A stretch of DNA of 64,000 nt from Pyrobaculum neutrophilum V24Sta (GCF_000019805.1 NC_010525.1:1290618-1354617), one strand, 5' to 3'. Counted from the first letter of the stretch, positions 9,070-18,217 are shown. The notes: a model not told the origin generated them from the letters alone. A program made the numbers and translations.

Positions 9070-10145
9070 CGGTTTCGCCCACGTAGCGAATTTATAAGCA
9101 GAACAGCGACGTTGACCGAAAGGAGGAGAGGGACGTACTCAAGCACTGGAAATCCGTACCTGTCGACAAACCAGCCAAACAGCAGAGGACCCGCGATGGA
9201 GCCGACGTCCCAGCCCATGGTGTAGACCGCGCTCGCTAAGCCGGCGCCTCTACTGCCGGCCAGCGCCAGAACTTGATAAGTCACCACCACGGCGCCCTGC
9301 CCAAAGCCGTATAGAACCCCCGCCGCCGCGAAAATCAGCGGATCAGTCGCCGAGGCCGCCAGAGCCAACCCCAGCGCGGCAACGGCCGAGGCGGCCCCCG
9401 CCGTGGCGCCGTTTACAAGGCCTGCCCTCACCAGGACCGCCCTAGGCGCCAGGCTTGCTAAAGCCGCAGCAGACGAGAAAAGGCCCCAGTAGGCGACCGG
9501 CAGACCTCCGTCTCTGAGGCGCACCGGAGTGAAGGTGGACACCGTCATGTAGACCGAGGCGTACAACGCCAGCAACAGCATATAGAGATAAACCCTCCTC
9601 TCCACCGCCGGCGGCGACTTGGCCCCTCCGCCTCCGCCCGCGACCCCAGCCACAGCCAAAAGGTTGGCTGTGTGTAGCGCCAGGGATACCGCCACGGCCA
9701 ACCGCCCGCCGCCTAGGTCGTACAACAGAGAGCCGGCCATAGGCCCGACGACGTTTCCGACGCCCACCGCGAGGGCGCGTGACGCCATAGCCGCGGCGCC
9801 CTCGTTGGCGGAGATCGCTATAGACATGGGGAGGAACATCCCTATGGCTAAGCCGTGTAGCGCCCTCCCCATTTGGACAGCCGCCGGGTTGGCGATCAGG
9901 TACATGAGGTGGCCAACGACGGCGGCGACGGCGCCCAGCCTCATCACCGCGGAGTAGCCCACCCTCTCCCCGAGGTAGCCCCCCAGAGGCCTAACTACGA
10001 TGGAGATGAAAAAGGCCGTGGAGACGATCGCCCCTATCGCCGACTCGTTCGACACGCCGAGGTCTCTTAAATACGGCGGAATGACCACCGCTGTGATTCC
10101 GTTGGCCGTGAAAAAGAGGAGGGTTGCCAGATTTAGAGACCTCAA
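9066..10145 (-). CDS. Major facilitator superfamily transporter
   Basis: 359 residues with about eleven to twelve hydrophobic segments. The cytoplasmic loop [20 protein letters not shown] near 52-71 is the MFS signature between helices 2 and 3. It is somewhat short for an MFS protein. The start is TTG inside the overlap with the adenosine-kinase gene (TTGA), and its stop overlaps the helicase start, so three genes form one tight operon. Substrate unknown; drug or metabolite efflux is the usual guess for this subgroup. Confidence 0.8.
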   Translation of the reverse strand: MRSLNLATLLFFTANGITAVVIPPYLRDLGVSNESAIGAIVSTAFFISIVVRPLGGYLGERVGYSAVMRLGAVAAVVGHLMYLIANPAAVQMGRALHGLAIGMFLPMSIAISANEGAAAMASRALAVGVGNVVGPMAGSLLYDLGGGRLAVAVSLALHTANLLAVAGVAGGGGGAKSPPAVERRVYLYMLLLALYASVYMTVSTFTPVRLRDGGLPVAYWGLFSSAAALASLAPRAVLVRAGLVNGATAGAASAVAALGLALAASATDPLIFAAAGVLYGFGQGAVVVTYQVLALAGSRGAGLASAVYTMGWDVGSIAGPLLFGWFVDRYGFPVLEYVPLLLSVNVAVLLINSLRGRNR

Positions 10146-10636
10146 AGCTTGTACCTCACCACCTCTCTCAAAAACCTCTTCCTCTCTTCCCTGTCCGCGT
10201 CGGTCTCTACGCCGAGAGGAGAGTGGCCGTCTACGACGCCGATAACGCCGCGTCTCTCCGGCTCCACCTCGGCCACGATCACCTTGAGGGGGTTGGCGGT
10301 AGCCGCGAATATCCTCACCACCTCTTGCACGTTTTTAATGGCGTTCAGCACGTTGATAGGCCAGGCGTTCCGGAGGTAGATGACGAAGACGTGCCCAGCC
10401 GCGATCTTGCCGCAGACCTCCACCGCGAGCTTCCGTAGCTCCTCGTCGTTGGCCTCGTGTCTGATCAGCCTTTTCCCCGACGCCTCGCAGAAGGCTATAC
10501 CGAACTTAGCCCCGGGCACGGAGGTGGCTATGGCCTCGTAGAGGTCCTCCACGGTCTTGATGAAGTGCGCCTGTCCAATTATGACGTTTGTCCCCTGGGG
10601 GATGGGAACCTCAACTACGTCGAACCTAATCGACAT
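10142..10636 (-). CDS. Adenosine-specific kinase (DUF355 family)
   Basis: 164 residues when started at the ATG at 10636, which fits a TATA box (gtataaaaac, minus strand) 24 bases upstream; a TTG two codons earlier is less likely. The protein is compact alpha/beta with conserved stretches [32 protein letters not shown] and [11 protein letters not shown]. It matches the DUF355 family, whose Pyrobaculum member PAE2307 has a known structure with a bound adenosine ligand. Proposed role: nucleoside binding or phosphorylation. It is the first gene of the operon with the MFS carrier and helicase. Confidence 0.8.
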   Translation of the reverse strand: MSIRFDVVEVPIPQGTNVIIGQAHFIKTVEDLYEAIATSVPGAKFGIAFCEASGKRLIRHEANDEELRKLAVEVCGKIAAGHVFVIYLRNAWPINVLNAIKNVQEVVRIFAATANPLKVIVAEVEPERRGVIGVVDGHSPLGVETDADREERKRFLREVVRYKL

Positions 10637-10654
10637 GTCCAAATAGACCGCCGA

Positions 10655-10693
10655 GTTTTTATACTTTCGCGCACCAGAAAATAAATTTATATA
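10655..10693. promoter_or_regulatory. Divergent promoters, adenosine-specific kinase operon and fur-like gene
   Basis: The sequence gtttttatac (10655-10664) serves the minus strand and is centred 24 bases before the ATG at 10636. The sequence aaatttatata (10683-10693) serves the plus strand and is 26 bases before the ATG at 10714. A Fur-family protein binding here could control both directions. The region between and around the boxes is the place to look for its operator; I see no clear long palindrome. Confidence 0.6.
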
Positions 10694-10713
10694 GTACTAA
10701 GGAGTTACTTTCG

Positions 10714-11106
10714 ATGGAAACAGCCCAGCTGGTGCAAGCGCTTAAGGAGCGCGGCTACAGAGTCACGCCGCAGAGGATCGAGGTGATAAACCTAGTCATG
10801 GAGAAGCTTGCCAAGAGACAGCACCCCACCTTCAACGACATACTAAACGAAGTTAAACAAAAGATGCCCACGATAAGCGCCAGCACGGTGTACTCCGTCC
10901 TCAAACTCCTTGAGGAAGGGGGCTTTGTGGTGTCGTTTGAACACAACGGCCGCACGTACTACGACAGCGCCTCGCCCCACGTAAACGTGGTCTGCGTAAA
11001 CACAAACAGGGTGATAGACCTTGAAGACGGGGAGATCACGGAGCTCTTCAGGAAACGTGGAATCCACCCAACCTCCATCGTTGTGAAGGCCGTCTGTAGA
11101 GAATAA
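10714..11106 (+). CDS. Fur/PerR-family metalloregulator
   Basis: 130 residues. The N-terminal winged helix is clear: GYRVTPQRIEVINLVMEKL, then ISASTVYSVLKLLEEGGFV as recognition helix and wing. The C-terminal dimerisation domain has FEHNGRTYYD and SPHVNVVC. The two CxxC pairs of the structural zinc site of bacterial Fur are absent, as in many archaeal members; His and Cys residues for a regulatory metal site remain. Such proteins control iron or peroxide genes. It diverges from the adenosine-kinase operon with closely spaced promoters. Confidence 0.85.
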   Translation: METAQLVQALKERGYRVTPQRIEVINLVMEKLAKRQHPTFNDILNEVKQKMPTISASTVYSVLKLLEEGGFVVSFEHNGRTYYDSASPHVNVVCVNTNRVIDLEDGEITELFRKRGIHPTSIVVKAVCRE

Positions 11107-11195
11107 TCAGCTGTGGATTCTGCCATCACGTCTCAACGGCGCGGTATACCTCATCACCGACGAAGGACCACAGGGCCAAGCCCCACGAAGCTCCA

Positions 11196-11280
11196 ACTTA
11201 AATAGGCTACGTTCGACACAAGCGATAACAAACCGCCATGGATAAGGCTTGCTGTTAAGTACGGCGACCCAATTTAAATA
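11196..11280 (+). promoter_or_regulatory. Two TATA-like boxes upstream of the flavin dehydrogenase gene
   Basis: The 195-base gap 11107-11301 holds two boxes. The second, caatttaaata (11270-11280), lies about 26 bases before the ATG at 11302 and is the likely promoter of that gene. The first, acttaaata (11196-11204), has no open frame of useful length within 40 bases and may drive a small RNA or a longer leader. Confidence 0.5.
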
Positions 11281-11301
11281 AGCCGTAGTTGCTGGAGATG
11301 T

Positions 11302-12552
11302 ATGTACGACTACCTCGTCGTCGGAGCTGGCGCGGTGGGGATGGCGACCGCCTACCACATCAAGCGCCTCTCGCCTTCCTCCAGGGTCTTAGTTGTCGAC
11401 CAACATCCGGGCGTCGGCATGGGAGATACGGCGAAGTCCGCGGCTGCGTTTAGGACGATCTTCACATCGTGGATAAACAGGACTCTGGCGAAGACGAGCG
11501 TTGGCTTCTACCGCGAGGTTCAAAACAGCGGCTACGATCTAGGGATGAGACACGTGGGCTACCTATTCCTGGTGCCTAGGGAAAACGAAGCTACCATGCG
11601 CGCCGTGGCGCACGAGCTAATAAAGGCGGGCACGCCCGTCGAGCTATATGACAAAATGGACATCCCAATTAGGACAAGGGTGTCGGAAGATGAGGAGGCG
11701 AGGGAGATGGGTCTGCCGGACGTTAGCGTTGCGTTGTTGGTGAAGGAGGCCGGCATAATCGACCCTGAGAGGCTGGTGAGGTACTACTACGAAAAGTATG
11801 TGGAGGCAGGCGGCGAGGTGATGTTCGGCGTAAAGGTGGAGTCTGTTAAGTTTTCGCCCAAGAGGCCGATCGGCATCCCGGGGGAGCCTTTCCCGTGGCA
11901 AGACGCGAGGGTCGCGGGCGTCGAGACCTCCGCAGGGCCGTTAGAGGCTAAAAACGTCATATTTGCGACTGGGGCGTGGACAGAGATGCTGATGGACGCC
12001 GCAGGCTTCGGCCTCCCCATTAAGCCCAGGAAGAGGCAGGTCTTCGTGGTGAAGGCAAGCGGCGAGTTGGGGGATCTGCTGAGGGCAGGCTTGGCGGATA
12101 GGGAGTACGCCCCCATGATAATCCTCCCGCGGGGGATATACGTGAGGCCGGAGCCCGTGGAGGAGTCCTTCTGGATCGGGGTCTCAGACAGGAGACGGTA
12201 CGGCTTTGAGGAAAACCCAGAGCCGGAGGAGGAGCTCTGGCGCTTCGGCATATACCCAGTTTTGACGAAGTACGTCCCCCTCTTCGAGGGTAAGACTCCG
12301 CATAACGCCTGGGCGGGCCACTACGACGAAAACGTCGTAGACTACCAGCCCATTGTAGATAGGCTGGCCGAGGGGCTCTACGTTGCGGCGGGCACGTCGG
12401 GGTCTGGCATTATGAAGGCAGACGCCGTGGGTAGAATAGCGGCGTCTCTCGCGCTTGGGCTAGAGAAGGCGGAGCTCCACGGCGGGATGGTTGTCGACAG
12501 CGCGGTGCTTAAGAAGACGCGGTGTTTCGAGGAGGAGAGGCTAGTGATATGA
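11302..12552 (+). CDS. FAD-dependent amino-acid dehydrogenase/oxidase (DAO family)
   Basis: 416 residues. The N-terminal dinucleotide fold DYLVVGAGAVGMATAYHIKR binds FAD. The region GMGDTAKSAAAFRTIF near 35-50 and the C-terminal GLYVAAGTSGSGIMKADAVG near 365 complete the DAO-fold signature (D-amino-acid oxidase, sarcosine oxidase, proline dehydrogenase). Pyrobaculum species have characterised dye-linked proline dehydrogenases of this fold, so a D- or L-proline dehydrogenase is plausible, but substrate is not readable from sequence. A DUF5678-like small gene overlaps its stop by four bases. Confidence 0.82.
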   Translation: MYDYLVVGAGAVGMATAYHIKRLSPSSRVLVVDQHPGVGMGDTAKSAAAFRTIFTSWINRTLAKTSVGFYREVQNSGYDLGMRHVGYLFLVPRENEATMRAVAHELIKAGTPVELYDKMDIPIRTRVSEDEEAREMGLPDVSVALLVKEAGIIDPERLVRYYYEKYVEAGGEVMFGVKVESVKFSPKRPIGIPGEPFPWQDARVAGVETSAGPLEAKNVIFATGAWTEMLMDAAGFGLPIKPRKRQVFVVKASGELGDLLRAGLADREYAPMIILPRGIYVRPEPVEESFWIGVSDRRRYGFEENPEPEEELWRFGIYPVLTKYVPLFEGKTPHNAWAGHYDENVVDYQPIVDRLAEGLYVAAGTSGSGIMKADAVGRIAASLALGLEKAELHGGMVVDSAVLKKTRCFEEERLVI

Positions 12553-12719
12553 TCGAAGAGGAATTGGAGAGGTGGGCCGAGGTGGCGAGAAGGAGCGGCA
12601 GGAGGGGGTGGGTTTTGGTGAAAGAGGGCAAAGTCGTGGGGGTTTACCCCAGTAGGAAAGACGCTATCCTTTCGGCCAGAGAGCCGGGGATATACCTTTT
12701 GTTAGTTATAGATTTTTAA
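12549..12719 (+). CDS. DUF5678-like small protein
   Basis: 56 residues from the ATG at 12549, which overlaps the previous stop in an ATGA arrangement; a longer frame upstream runs inside the dehydrogenase. The core RRGWVLVKEGKVVGVYPSRK followed by DAILSAREPGIYLL resembles the DUF5678 domain, a small strand-strand-helix module of unknown function common in archaea. Cotranslation with the flavin dehydrogenase suggests a linked role, but none is known. Confidence 0.65.
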   Translation: MIEEELERWAEVARRSGRRGWVLVKEGKVVGVYPSRKDAILSAREPGIYLLLVIDF

Positions 12720-12762
12720 CATTTGACATCAACGCTTTTATAAATGGCCTTCGAGGTGAGTT

Positions 12763-13908
12763 GTGAAGTTGCACGAGTATGAGGCAAAGGAGCTTCTTGC
12801 TAAATATGGCGTGGAGATACCGCCTGGGAGGCTGGCCCTCACGCCTGACGAGGCCCTCAAAGCCGCGAAGGAGATAGGGACGCCGGTGGTGCTGAAGGCG
12901 CAGGTCGTGGTGGCGGGGAGAGGCAAGGCGGGGGGGATCAAGGTTGCAAAAACGCCGGAGGAGGCCTACGAGCTCTCCAAGGCGATGTTTGGGATGAACA
13001 TCAAGGGGCTTGTGGTTCGCAAGATCTACGTAACGAAATACGTTGAAGCCGAGAGGGAGATGTACCTCTCGCTCATAATAGATAGGGCCAGCAGGAGGTA
13101 CCTCTTCCTGGCCTCTCCAGTGGGGGGCGTAGACATCGAGGAGATCGCTAAGGCCAGCCCCGAGAAGATCAAGAGGGTTTACGTGGATCCTGCCGTCGGC
13201 TTGAGGGAGTTCCACATAAGGCAGATAGGGCTTTGGCTCGGCTTCAGGCCAGGCACGCGGCAGTGGCAACAGATCTCCTCTATCGTGCAGGCCATGTATA
13301 GGGTGATGGTGGAATACGACGCGGAGCTCGTGGAGTCAAACCCGCTTGCGTTGACGAAAGACGGCGACGTGATCCCGCTGGACGCCCGCGTCATAGTAGA
13401 TGACAACGCTCTGTACCGACATTCCGATCTGGAGAAGGCGCTTGAGGAGGACCCCAGAGATGTCACGGAGTTCGAGGCCTACGCCAAGAAGATAGGCTTC
13501 CACTACGTCGAGCTAGACGGGGACATAGGCATAATTGGAAACGGCGCGGGTCTCACGATGTCTACCATGGATCTCGTCTACCACTTCGGGGGGAGGCCGG
13601 CCAACTTTTTAGATATAGGAGGCGGGGCCAGCAGGGAGGTGGTTAGAGAAGCCGTGAAGGTGCTCCTCAAGCACCCCAGGGTGCGGGTGGTATTTATAAA
13701 CATCTTCGGCGGCATCACGCGGGCCGACGAAGTAGCCTTGGGCGTCAAAGACGCCCTCGCAGAGACGGGGGCTACGAAGAAGATCGTGGTGAGGCTCAAG
13801 GGGACAAACGAGGAGCAGGGGAGGGCCATCTTGTCCGAGGTCGGCGTACCGCTGTTTGAAAACGCAGAGGAGGCCGCCCAGAGAGCCGTGGAGCTGGCGA
13901 GGGTATGA
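12763..13908 (+). CDS. sucC: Succinyl-CoA ligase (ADP-forming) beta subunit
   Basis: 381 residues, GTG start, with a TATA-like box (cttttataaatg, 12736-12747) about 22 bases upstream. Starts with KLHEYEAKELLAKYGVEIP; the ATP-grasp region has VVLKAQVVVAGRGKAGGIK near 47, and the C-terminal CoA-ligase domain has GNGAGLTMSTMDLV near 260 and FINIFGGITRADEVA near 310. It binds ATP/ADP and succinate and forms the heterotetramer with SucD in the citric acid cycle, which in Thermoproteales may run in either direction. It overlaps sucD by four bases. Confidence 0.96.
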   Translation: MKLHEYEAKELLAKYGVEIPPGRLALTPDEALKAAKEIGTPVVLKAQVVVAGRGKAGGIKVAKTPEEAYELSKAMFGMNIKGLVVRKIYVTKYVEAEREMYLSLIIDRASRRYLFLASPVGGVDIEEIAKASPEKIKRVYVDPAVGLREFHIRQIGLWLGFRPGTRQWQQISSIVQAMYRVMVEYDAELVESNPLALTKDGDVIPLDARVIVDDNALYRHSDLEKALEEDPRDVTEFEAYAKKIGFHYVELDGDIGIIGNGAGLTMSTMDLVYHFGGRPANFLDIGGGASREVVREAVKVLLKHPRVRVVFINIFGGITRADEVALGVKDALAETGATKKIVVRLKGTNEEQGRAILSEVGVPLFENAEEAAQRAVELARV

Positions 13909-14783
13909 CCGTGCTCGTTGGGCCAACCACGAGGGTGGTGGTTCAGGGCGCCACAGGCCGAGAGGGGTCTTTCCACCTGCAACGGATGATGGAATACGGT
14001 ACCAAGATCGTCGCTGGCGTTACGCCGGGGAAGGGAGGCGCCAGCGTCCACGGGGTGCCCGTTTACGACACCGTAGAGGAGGCGGTGAGGAGACATGGGG
14101 CAAACGCGTCTGTAATCTTCGTGCCGGCTAGAGCCGCGGCCGAGGCCGTGCTTGAGGCCGTAGACGCGGGGGTGGAGCTGGTGGTGGTGATCACGGAGCA
14201 CATACCTGTACACGACGCGTTGAGGGCTATCAACTACGCGAGGTCTAGGGGTGTGACGGTGATTGGTCCGAACTGCCCCGGCGTGGTGGCCCCGCCCGTC
14301 AGGACCAAGCTGGGGATTATGCCAAACAGCATCTACCAAACGCCGGGCAAGGTAGCCGTAGTGAGCAGATCTGGCACGTTGACCTACGAAATATCCTACC
14401 AGCTGGTTAGAGCCGGTTTCGGCATAAACATCGCCGTGGGGGTAGGCGGCGACCCCGTGGTGGGGCTGGACCTCATGGAGGCCACCTTGAAGGTGGCCGA
14501 GGACCCCGACGTGAGGGGGATCGTGGTGATCGGGGAGGTCGGAGGCGACGCCGAGGAGAGGCTGGCTAAGCTATACGCCGAGGGGGCCATCAACAAGCCC
14601 GTGGTCGCCTACATAGCCGGCCGCACCGCCCCTCCGGGGAAGCGTATGGGCCACGCGGGCGCCATAGTGATGATGGGCTCCGGCGACGCGCGAGGCAAAA
14701 TCGAGGCGTTTAAAGCCGCCGGCGTTCCTGTGGCGGAGACGCCCTTTGAGGTGCCGAAGCTACTTTCCAAGCTTCTCAAGTAG
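13905..14783 (+). CDS. sucD: Succinyl-CoA ligase (ADP-forming) alpha subunit
   Basis: 292 residues. The N-terminal CoA-binding fold has [19 protein letters not shown] near 10, the central region [12 protein letters not shown] near 118, and the phosphorylated active-site histidine lies in [11 protein letters not shown] near 247. The ATG overlaps the sucC stop, giving coupled translation of the two subunits. Length is normal. The last 24 bases overlap the convergent zinc-finger gene. Confidence 0.96.
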   Translation: MTVLVGPTTRVVVQGATGREGSFHLQRMMEYGTKIVAGVTPGKGGASVHGVPVYDTVEEAVRRHGANASVIFVPARAAAEAVLEAVDAGVELVVVITEHIPVHDALRAINYARSRGVTVIGPNCPGVVAPPVRTKLGIMPNSIYQTPGKVAVVSRSGTLTYEISYQLVRAGFGINIAVGVGGDPVVGLDLMEATLKVAEDPDVRGIVVIGEVGGDAEERLAKLYAEGAINKPVVAYIAGRTAPPGKRMGHAGAIVMMGSGDARGKIEAFKAAGVPVAETPFEVPKLLSKLLK

Positions 14784-15020
14784 CCCGGCGCATTCTCTAC
14801 AGACTCTGCCGAGGCCCACCCTGATGCTACACCCGTCGCAGACCGGCCTGCCGCATATGGCGCAGGTAGACACCGCGAAGAACCTCCCGCAGAGCCTACA
14901 CAGCGTGGAGTCGCAGACGGCGCAGCGGTCCCCCGCCCAGTCATGTCGGCATACCCGTCTGCCACACCGCGGACATCGGAGCTCCGCTTTCTCAAATCCG
15001 CAGATTTGGCACAGCTCCAC
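14760..15020 (-). CDS. Cysteine-rich multi-zinc-finger protein
   Basis: 86 residues if started at the GTG at 15020, which sits 24 bases from a TATA box; a TTG at 15038 would add six residues including a Cys and His. Successive CxxC pairs (CQIC, CPRC, CAVC, CRLC, CAIC, CREC) with interspersed His make at least three zinc sites, in a B-box/ribbon style. The function is unknown; such proteins usually bind RNA, DNA or protein. Its 3' end overlaps sucD and its promoter is shared with the divergent aminotransferase. Confidence 0.75.
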   Translation of the reverse strand: MELCQICGFEKAELRCPRCGRRVCRHDWAGDRCAVCDSTLCRLCGRFFAVSTCAICGRPVCDGCSIRVGLGRVCRECAGLLEKLGK

Positions 15021-15039
15021 GGGCTTGTGGTTGCACAAC

Positions 15040-15048
15040 TTTATATAT
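15040..15048. promoter_or_regulatory. Symmetric TATA box shared by two divergent genes
   Basis: The sequence tttatatat is centred 24 bases from the GTG at 15020 on the minus strand and 24 bases from the ATG at 15068 on the plus strand. It overlaps the ATG at 15047 that a longest-frame rule would choose for the aminotransferase, which argues against that start. Confidence 0.65.
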
Positions 15049-15067
15049 GGCGCGTAATCTAGAAACT

Positions 15068-16267
15068 ATGAAGGTGGCTGACCTTTTATCGACGCGTACG
15101 CGGTATATGACCGCGAGCGAGATAAGGGAGTTGCTCAAGTGGTTGACCACCGACGTCATATCTTTCGGTGGAGGTATGCCGGACCCCTCCACCTTCCCTG
15201 TGGAGGATATCGCCAAGATCACGGCGTATGTCCTGGAGACGTATCCGCACGCCGCGTTGCAGTACAGCCCCACCGACGGCGTGCCTGAACTACGCAGGGA
15301 GCTGGCGAAGTTCGTGGACACATACGCCGGCATAAAGGCCAAGCCGGAGAACGTGTTTATCACGGTGGGGAGCCAGGAGGCGCTTGAGATTATAGGCCGC
15401 TTGTTTATAGACCCCGGAGATGTGGTAATTACCGAAAACCCCACATACATCGCAGCGCTTCAGTCGTGGAGGGTCTACCAACCGCGCTTGGTGGGGATCC
15501 CCATGGACAGCCAGGGCATGATCGTGGAGAAGCTCGAGGAGGCTGTGAAGAGGCTGAAGGCTGAGGGCGCCAGGATCAAGTACGTCTACACGATCCCCAC
15601 GGCTCAAAACCCAAGCGGCCTCACCATGAGCCAAGATAGGAGGAAGCACTTGCTGGAGGTGGCCGAGAGGTACGACTTGTTAATTGTCGAGGACGACCCC
15701 TATTCCTACTTCCTCTTTGAGCCGATCCAGGTGACTCCCCTCAAGGCGTTGGATAGGTCCGACAGAGTTATCTACCTCTCCACCGCCTCGAAGATCTTTG
15801 CGCCGGGCTTCCGCCTGGGCTGGGTTATTGCCAACGAGGAGCTCGTGAGCTGGTTCAACTTGGCGAAGCAGGCTCTCAACATAAACACCACGACGTTTGT
15901 ACAGTACATATTCATGGAGGGCCTCAGGCGCAACGTCGTGCTGAACAACCTGCCCCGGGTTAGGGAGCTGTATAGGAAGAAGCGCGACGCCATGTTGGCG
16001 GCGTTGGAGACCCATATGCCGCCCGGCGTGAGCTGGACGAAGCCCAGCGGCGGCATGTTCATATGGGCCACGGTGCCGCCGCATATAGACACCAGGGAGC
16101 TCCTGAAGGTGGCTATCACCAAGTACAGGGTGGCGTTTGTGCCCGGCCACGGCTTCTCCGTGGATCAATCGCTTAGGAACGCCATGAGGCTGAACTTCAC
16201 CTACCCCACCTTTGAGCAGATCGAGGAGGGGATCCGCCGGCTCTCCATGGCCATCAAAGGCGCATGA
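15068..16267 (+). CDS. PLP-dependent aminotransferase, class I/II (LysN/ARO8-like)
   Basis: 399 residues from the ATG at 15068; an ATG seven codons upstream lies inside the TATA box. The start MKVADLLSTRTRYM followed by ITFGGG-like ISFGGGMPDPSTFP is typical of the fold-I subgroup containing alpha-aminoadipate, aromatic and branched-chain aminotransferases. The PLP region has NPTYIAALQ near 122, IPTAQNPSG near 178, DDPYSYF near 207 and the Schiff-base lysine in STASKIFAPGFRLGW near 238. The gene overlaps the threonine ammonia-lyase start by four bases, so it may serve branched-chain or broad amino-acid metabolism. Confidence 0.88.
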   Translation: MKVADLLSTRTRYMTASEIRELLKWLTTDVISFGGGMPDPSTFPVEDIAKITAYVLETYPHAALQYSPTDGVPELRRELAKFVDTYAGIKAKPENVFITVGSQEALEIIGRLFIDPGDVVITENPTYIAALQSWRVYQPRLVGIPMDSQGMIVEKLEEAVKRLKAEGARIKYVYTIPTAQNPSGLTMSQDRRKHLLEVAERYDLLIVEDDPYSYFLFEPIQVTPLKALDRSDRVIYLSTASKIFAPGFRLGWVIANEELVSWFNLAKQALNINTTTFVQYIFMEGLRRNVVLNNLPRVRELYRKKRDAMLAALETHMPPGVSWTKPSGGMFIWATVPPHIDTRELLKVAITKYRVAFVPGHGFSVDQSLRNAMRLNFTYPTFEQIEEGIRRLSMAIKGA

Positions 16268-17475
16268 TTCTACTTGAGGAGGCACTCGCCGTCATAAGGG
16301 AGAAGCAGAGGGAGGGCAAGATCCACAGAACGCCGACGCTCCGATCCGAGTCGCTGTCGAGAATAGCCGGAGGCGAGGTGTACCTCAAGCTGGAGGCGTT
16401 GCAGAAAACGGGGAGCTTCAAGATAAGGGGGGCCTACTTCGCCATGTACAAGTACATACGGGAGGGGTATAGGGAGTTTGTCACCGCGTCCTCCGGCAAC
16501 CACGCCCAGGGGGTGGCCTATGCGGCGCAGCTACACGGCGTCAAGGCCACGGTCGTTATGCCTGAGACAACGCCGTGGCTTAAGGTCAAGAAGACGCAGG
16601 ACTACGGCGCTGCAGTTGTTCTCCACGGGGAGAGCTATTACGAGGCCGAGATAGAGGCGAGAAAGCTCGCCACCGGTGGGGCGAGGTTCCTACACGCATA
16701 CGACGACTACTACGTGATATCCGGTCAAGCGACCCTCGGCGTTGAGGTCGTGGAGGATCTGCCGGACGTAGACGTCGTTGTGGTCCCGGTGGGAGGCGGC
16801 GGTTTGATATCCGGGGTGGCCTACGCGGTAAAGAAGGCGCGGCCGTCCGCCAAGGTGATCGGCGTACAAGCAAGCGGCGCGCCGGCGGTCTACCTCTCCC
16901 TCAAGGAGGGTAGGCCCGTCGTGATTGAACGCGTTGACACGATCGCAGACGGCATAGCTGTGAAGAAACCCGGCGACATCACGATGAAGATGATCCAGGA
17001 GTACGTCGACGATGTGGTGCTGGTAGATGAGAACGAGATCGTAGACGCGCTCTACCTACTCCTCGAGAGAACTAGAGTTGTCGCCGAGGGGGCCGGCGCT
17101 GTTTCGGTGGCGGCGCTTATGACCGGCAAAGTCAACGTTAGGGGCAAAAAAGCCGTGGCTGTGATCTCCGGCGGAAACATCGACGCCCCCATCCTCATGC
17201 GGGTTCTTATGAAGGCCTTGGCGAGGCAGAGACGCGTGGTGAAGCTGGTGGGCGAGGTCCCCGACAGACCCGGCACGTTGGCTAAAGCCTCGTCTCTACT
17301 CGCCGCACACAACGTGAACATTCTCGAGGTCTACCACGAGCGTTATGACCCAGAGCAGAGGCCCAACTACGTCCGCCTGGTGTTTGTGGTAGAGGTGCCG
17401 GGGACGTTGGATATGTCGAAGCTCCTCGACGAGTTGGAGAGACACGCCTTCTACTTCAGCGTAGAGAAAAGTTAA
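16264..17475 (+). CDS. ilvA: Threonine ammonia-lyase with C-terminal ACT domain
   Basis: 403 residues. The PLP lysine is in KTGSFKIRGAYFAMYK near residue 50; SSGNHAQGVAYAA near 77 binds the phosphate, and the glycine loop VVPVGGGGLISGVAYA is near 175. Residues 325-400 form an ACT-like domain (VGEVPDRPGTLAKASSLLA). It converts threonine to 2-oxobutanoate and ammonia, for isoleucine synthesis or catabolism. The length and single short ACT domain resemble the catabolic/archaeal form. Overlap with the aminotransferase stop indicates one operon. Confidence 0.92.
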   Translation: MILLEEALAVIREKQREGKIHRTPTLRSESLSRIAGGEVYLKLEALQKTGSFKIRGAYFAMYKYIREGYREFVTASSGNHAQGVAYAAQLHGVKATVVMPETTPWLKVKKTQDYGAAVVLHGESYYEAEIEARKLATGGARFLHAYDDYYVISGQATLGVEVVEDLPDVDVVVVPVGGGGLISGVAYAVKKARPSAKVIGVQASGAPAVYLSLKEGRPVVIERVDTIADGIAVKKPGDITMKMIQEYVDDVVLVDENEIVDALYLLLERTRVVAEGAGAVSVAALMTGKVNVRGKKAVAVISGGNIDAPILMRVLMKALARQRRVVKLVGEVPDRPGTLAKASSLLAAHNVNILEVYHERYDPEQRPNYVRLVFVVEVPGTLDMSKLLDELERHAFYFSVEKS

Positions 17476-17500
17476 ATAGAGAGGTGGCGTAGAGCCCTCG

Positions 17501-18217
17501 GTGAAGACGAGGCTCCTCTATCAGGAGGACTCCTACCTGAGGGAGTTCAACGCCACCGTCTTGGAGTTGTCGGGAAACGAGGTGGTGTTGGACCAGACCG
17601 CGTTTCACGACGGCACCGGCGGTGTGCAGGCGGACACGGGGGTGCTCTACTACGGCGGCGAGAGCTACGCCGCAACCGCGGTGCACAAGGGGGGCGAGGT
17701 TGTCCACGTCCTTGACAGAAGCCCATCTTTTAAGCCGGGCGAAGCTGTGAGGGGGGTGGTGGACTGGGACAAGAGGTATAGGAAGATGCGTCTACACACG
17801 GCGGCCCATATACTTTCCGCGGTTCTCTACAGGAGACACAACGCGTTGATCACGGGCGGCGATATAACGCCGGAATACGCCAGAGACGACTTCAACGTGG
17901 AGGGGGACATGGCCACCGTAAAACGGATCTTCGAGGAGGCCGTAGCCGAGGCTAACGAGATAGCGAGGAGGGGCATAGAGGTTAAGGTGTACTGGCTACC
18001 CAGGGAGGAGGCTCTGAAGATCCCGGGCGTCGTAAAACTCGCCGAGAAGATGCCCCCAGAGGTTCCCCGGCTGAGGATAGTTGAGATCCCGGGCGTCGAT
18101 ATACAAGCCGACGGCGGACCCCACGTGAGAAACACATCAGAGATAGGCACAATCAAGATTTTGAAGGTGGAGAACAGGGGGAGGGGCAAGAAGAGGATAT
18201 ACTACACGGTGGAGTAG
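17501..18217 (+). CDS. alaX: Alanyl-tRNA editing protein AlaX
   Basis: 238 residues, GTG start, the size of AlaX-M. The N-terminal beta domain has FHDGTGGVQADTG; the editing site has the zinc-binding HTAAHIL near residue 92. The distal zinc motif of AlaX and AlaRS is usually CGGTH; here it reads ADGGPHVRN near 206, with Asp for Cys and Pro for Thr. AlaX hydrolyses Ser-tRNA-Ala and Gly-tRNA-Ala made by AlaRS. Its stop overlaps the GTG of the antiporter gene by one base. Confidence 0.88.
   Translation: MKTRLLYQEDSYLREFNATVLELSGNEVVLDQTAFHDGTGGVQADTGVLYYGGESYAATAVHKGGEVVHVLDRSPSFKPGEAVRGVVDWDKRYRKMRLHTAAHILSAVLYRRHNALITGGDITPEYARDDFNVEGDMATVKRIFEEAVAEANEIARRGIEVKVYWLPREEALKIPGVVKLAEKMPPEVPRLRIVEIPGVDIQADGGPHVRNTSEIGTIKILKVENRGRGKKRIYYTVE

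Noticed and set aside
7894-9225. Several long plus-strand frames opposite the helicase gene
   Set aside because: They mirror the codon bias of the minus-strand gene, have no recognisable domains and no promoter-like boxes.
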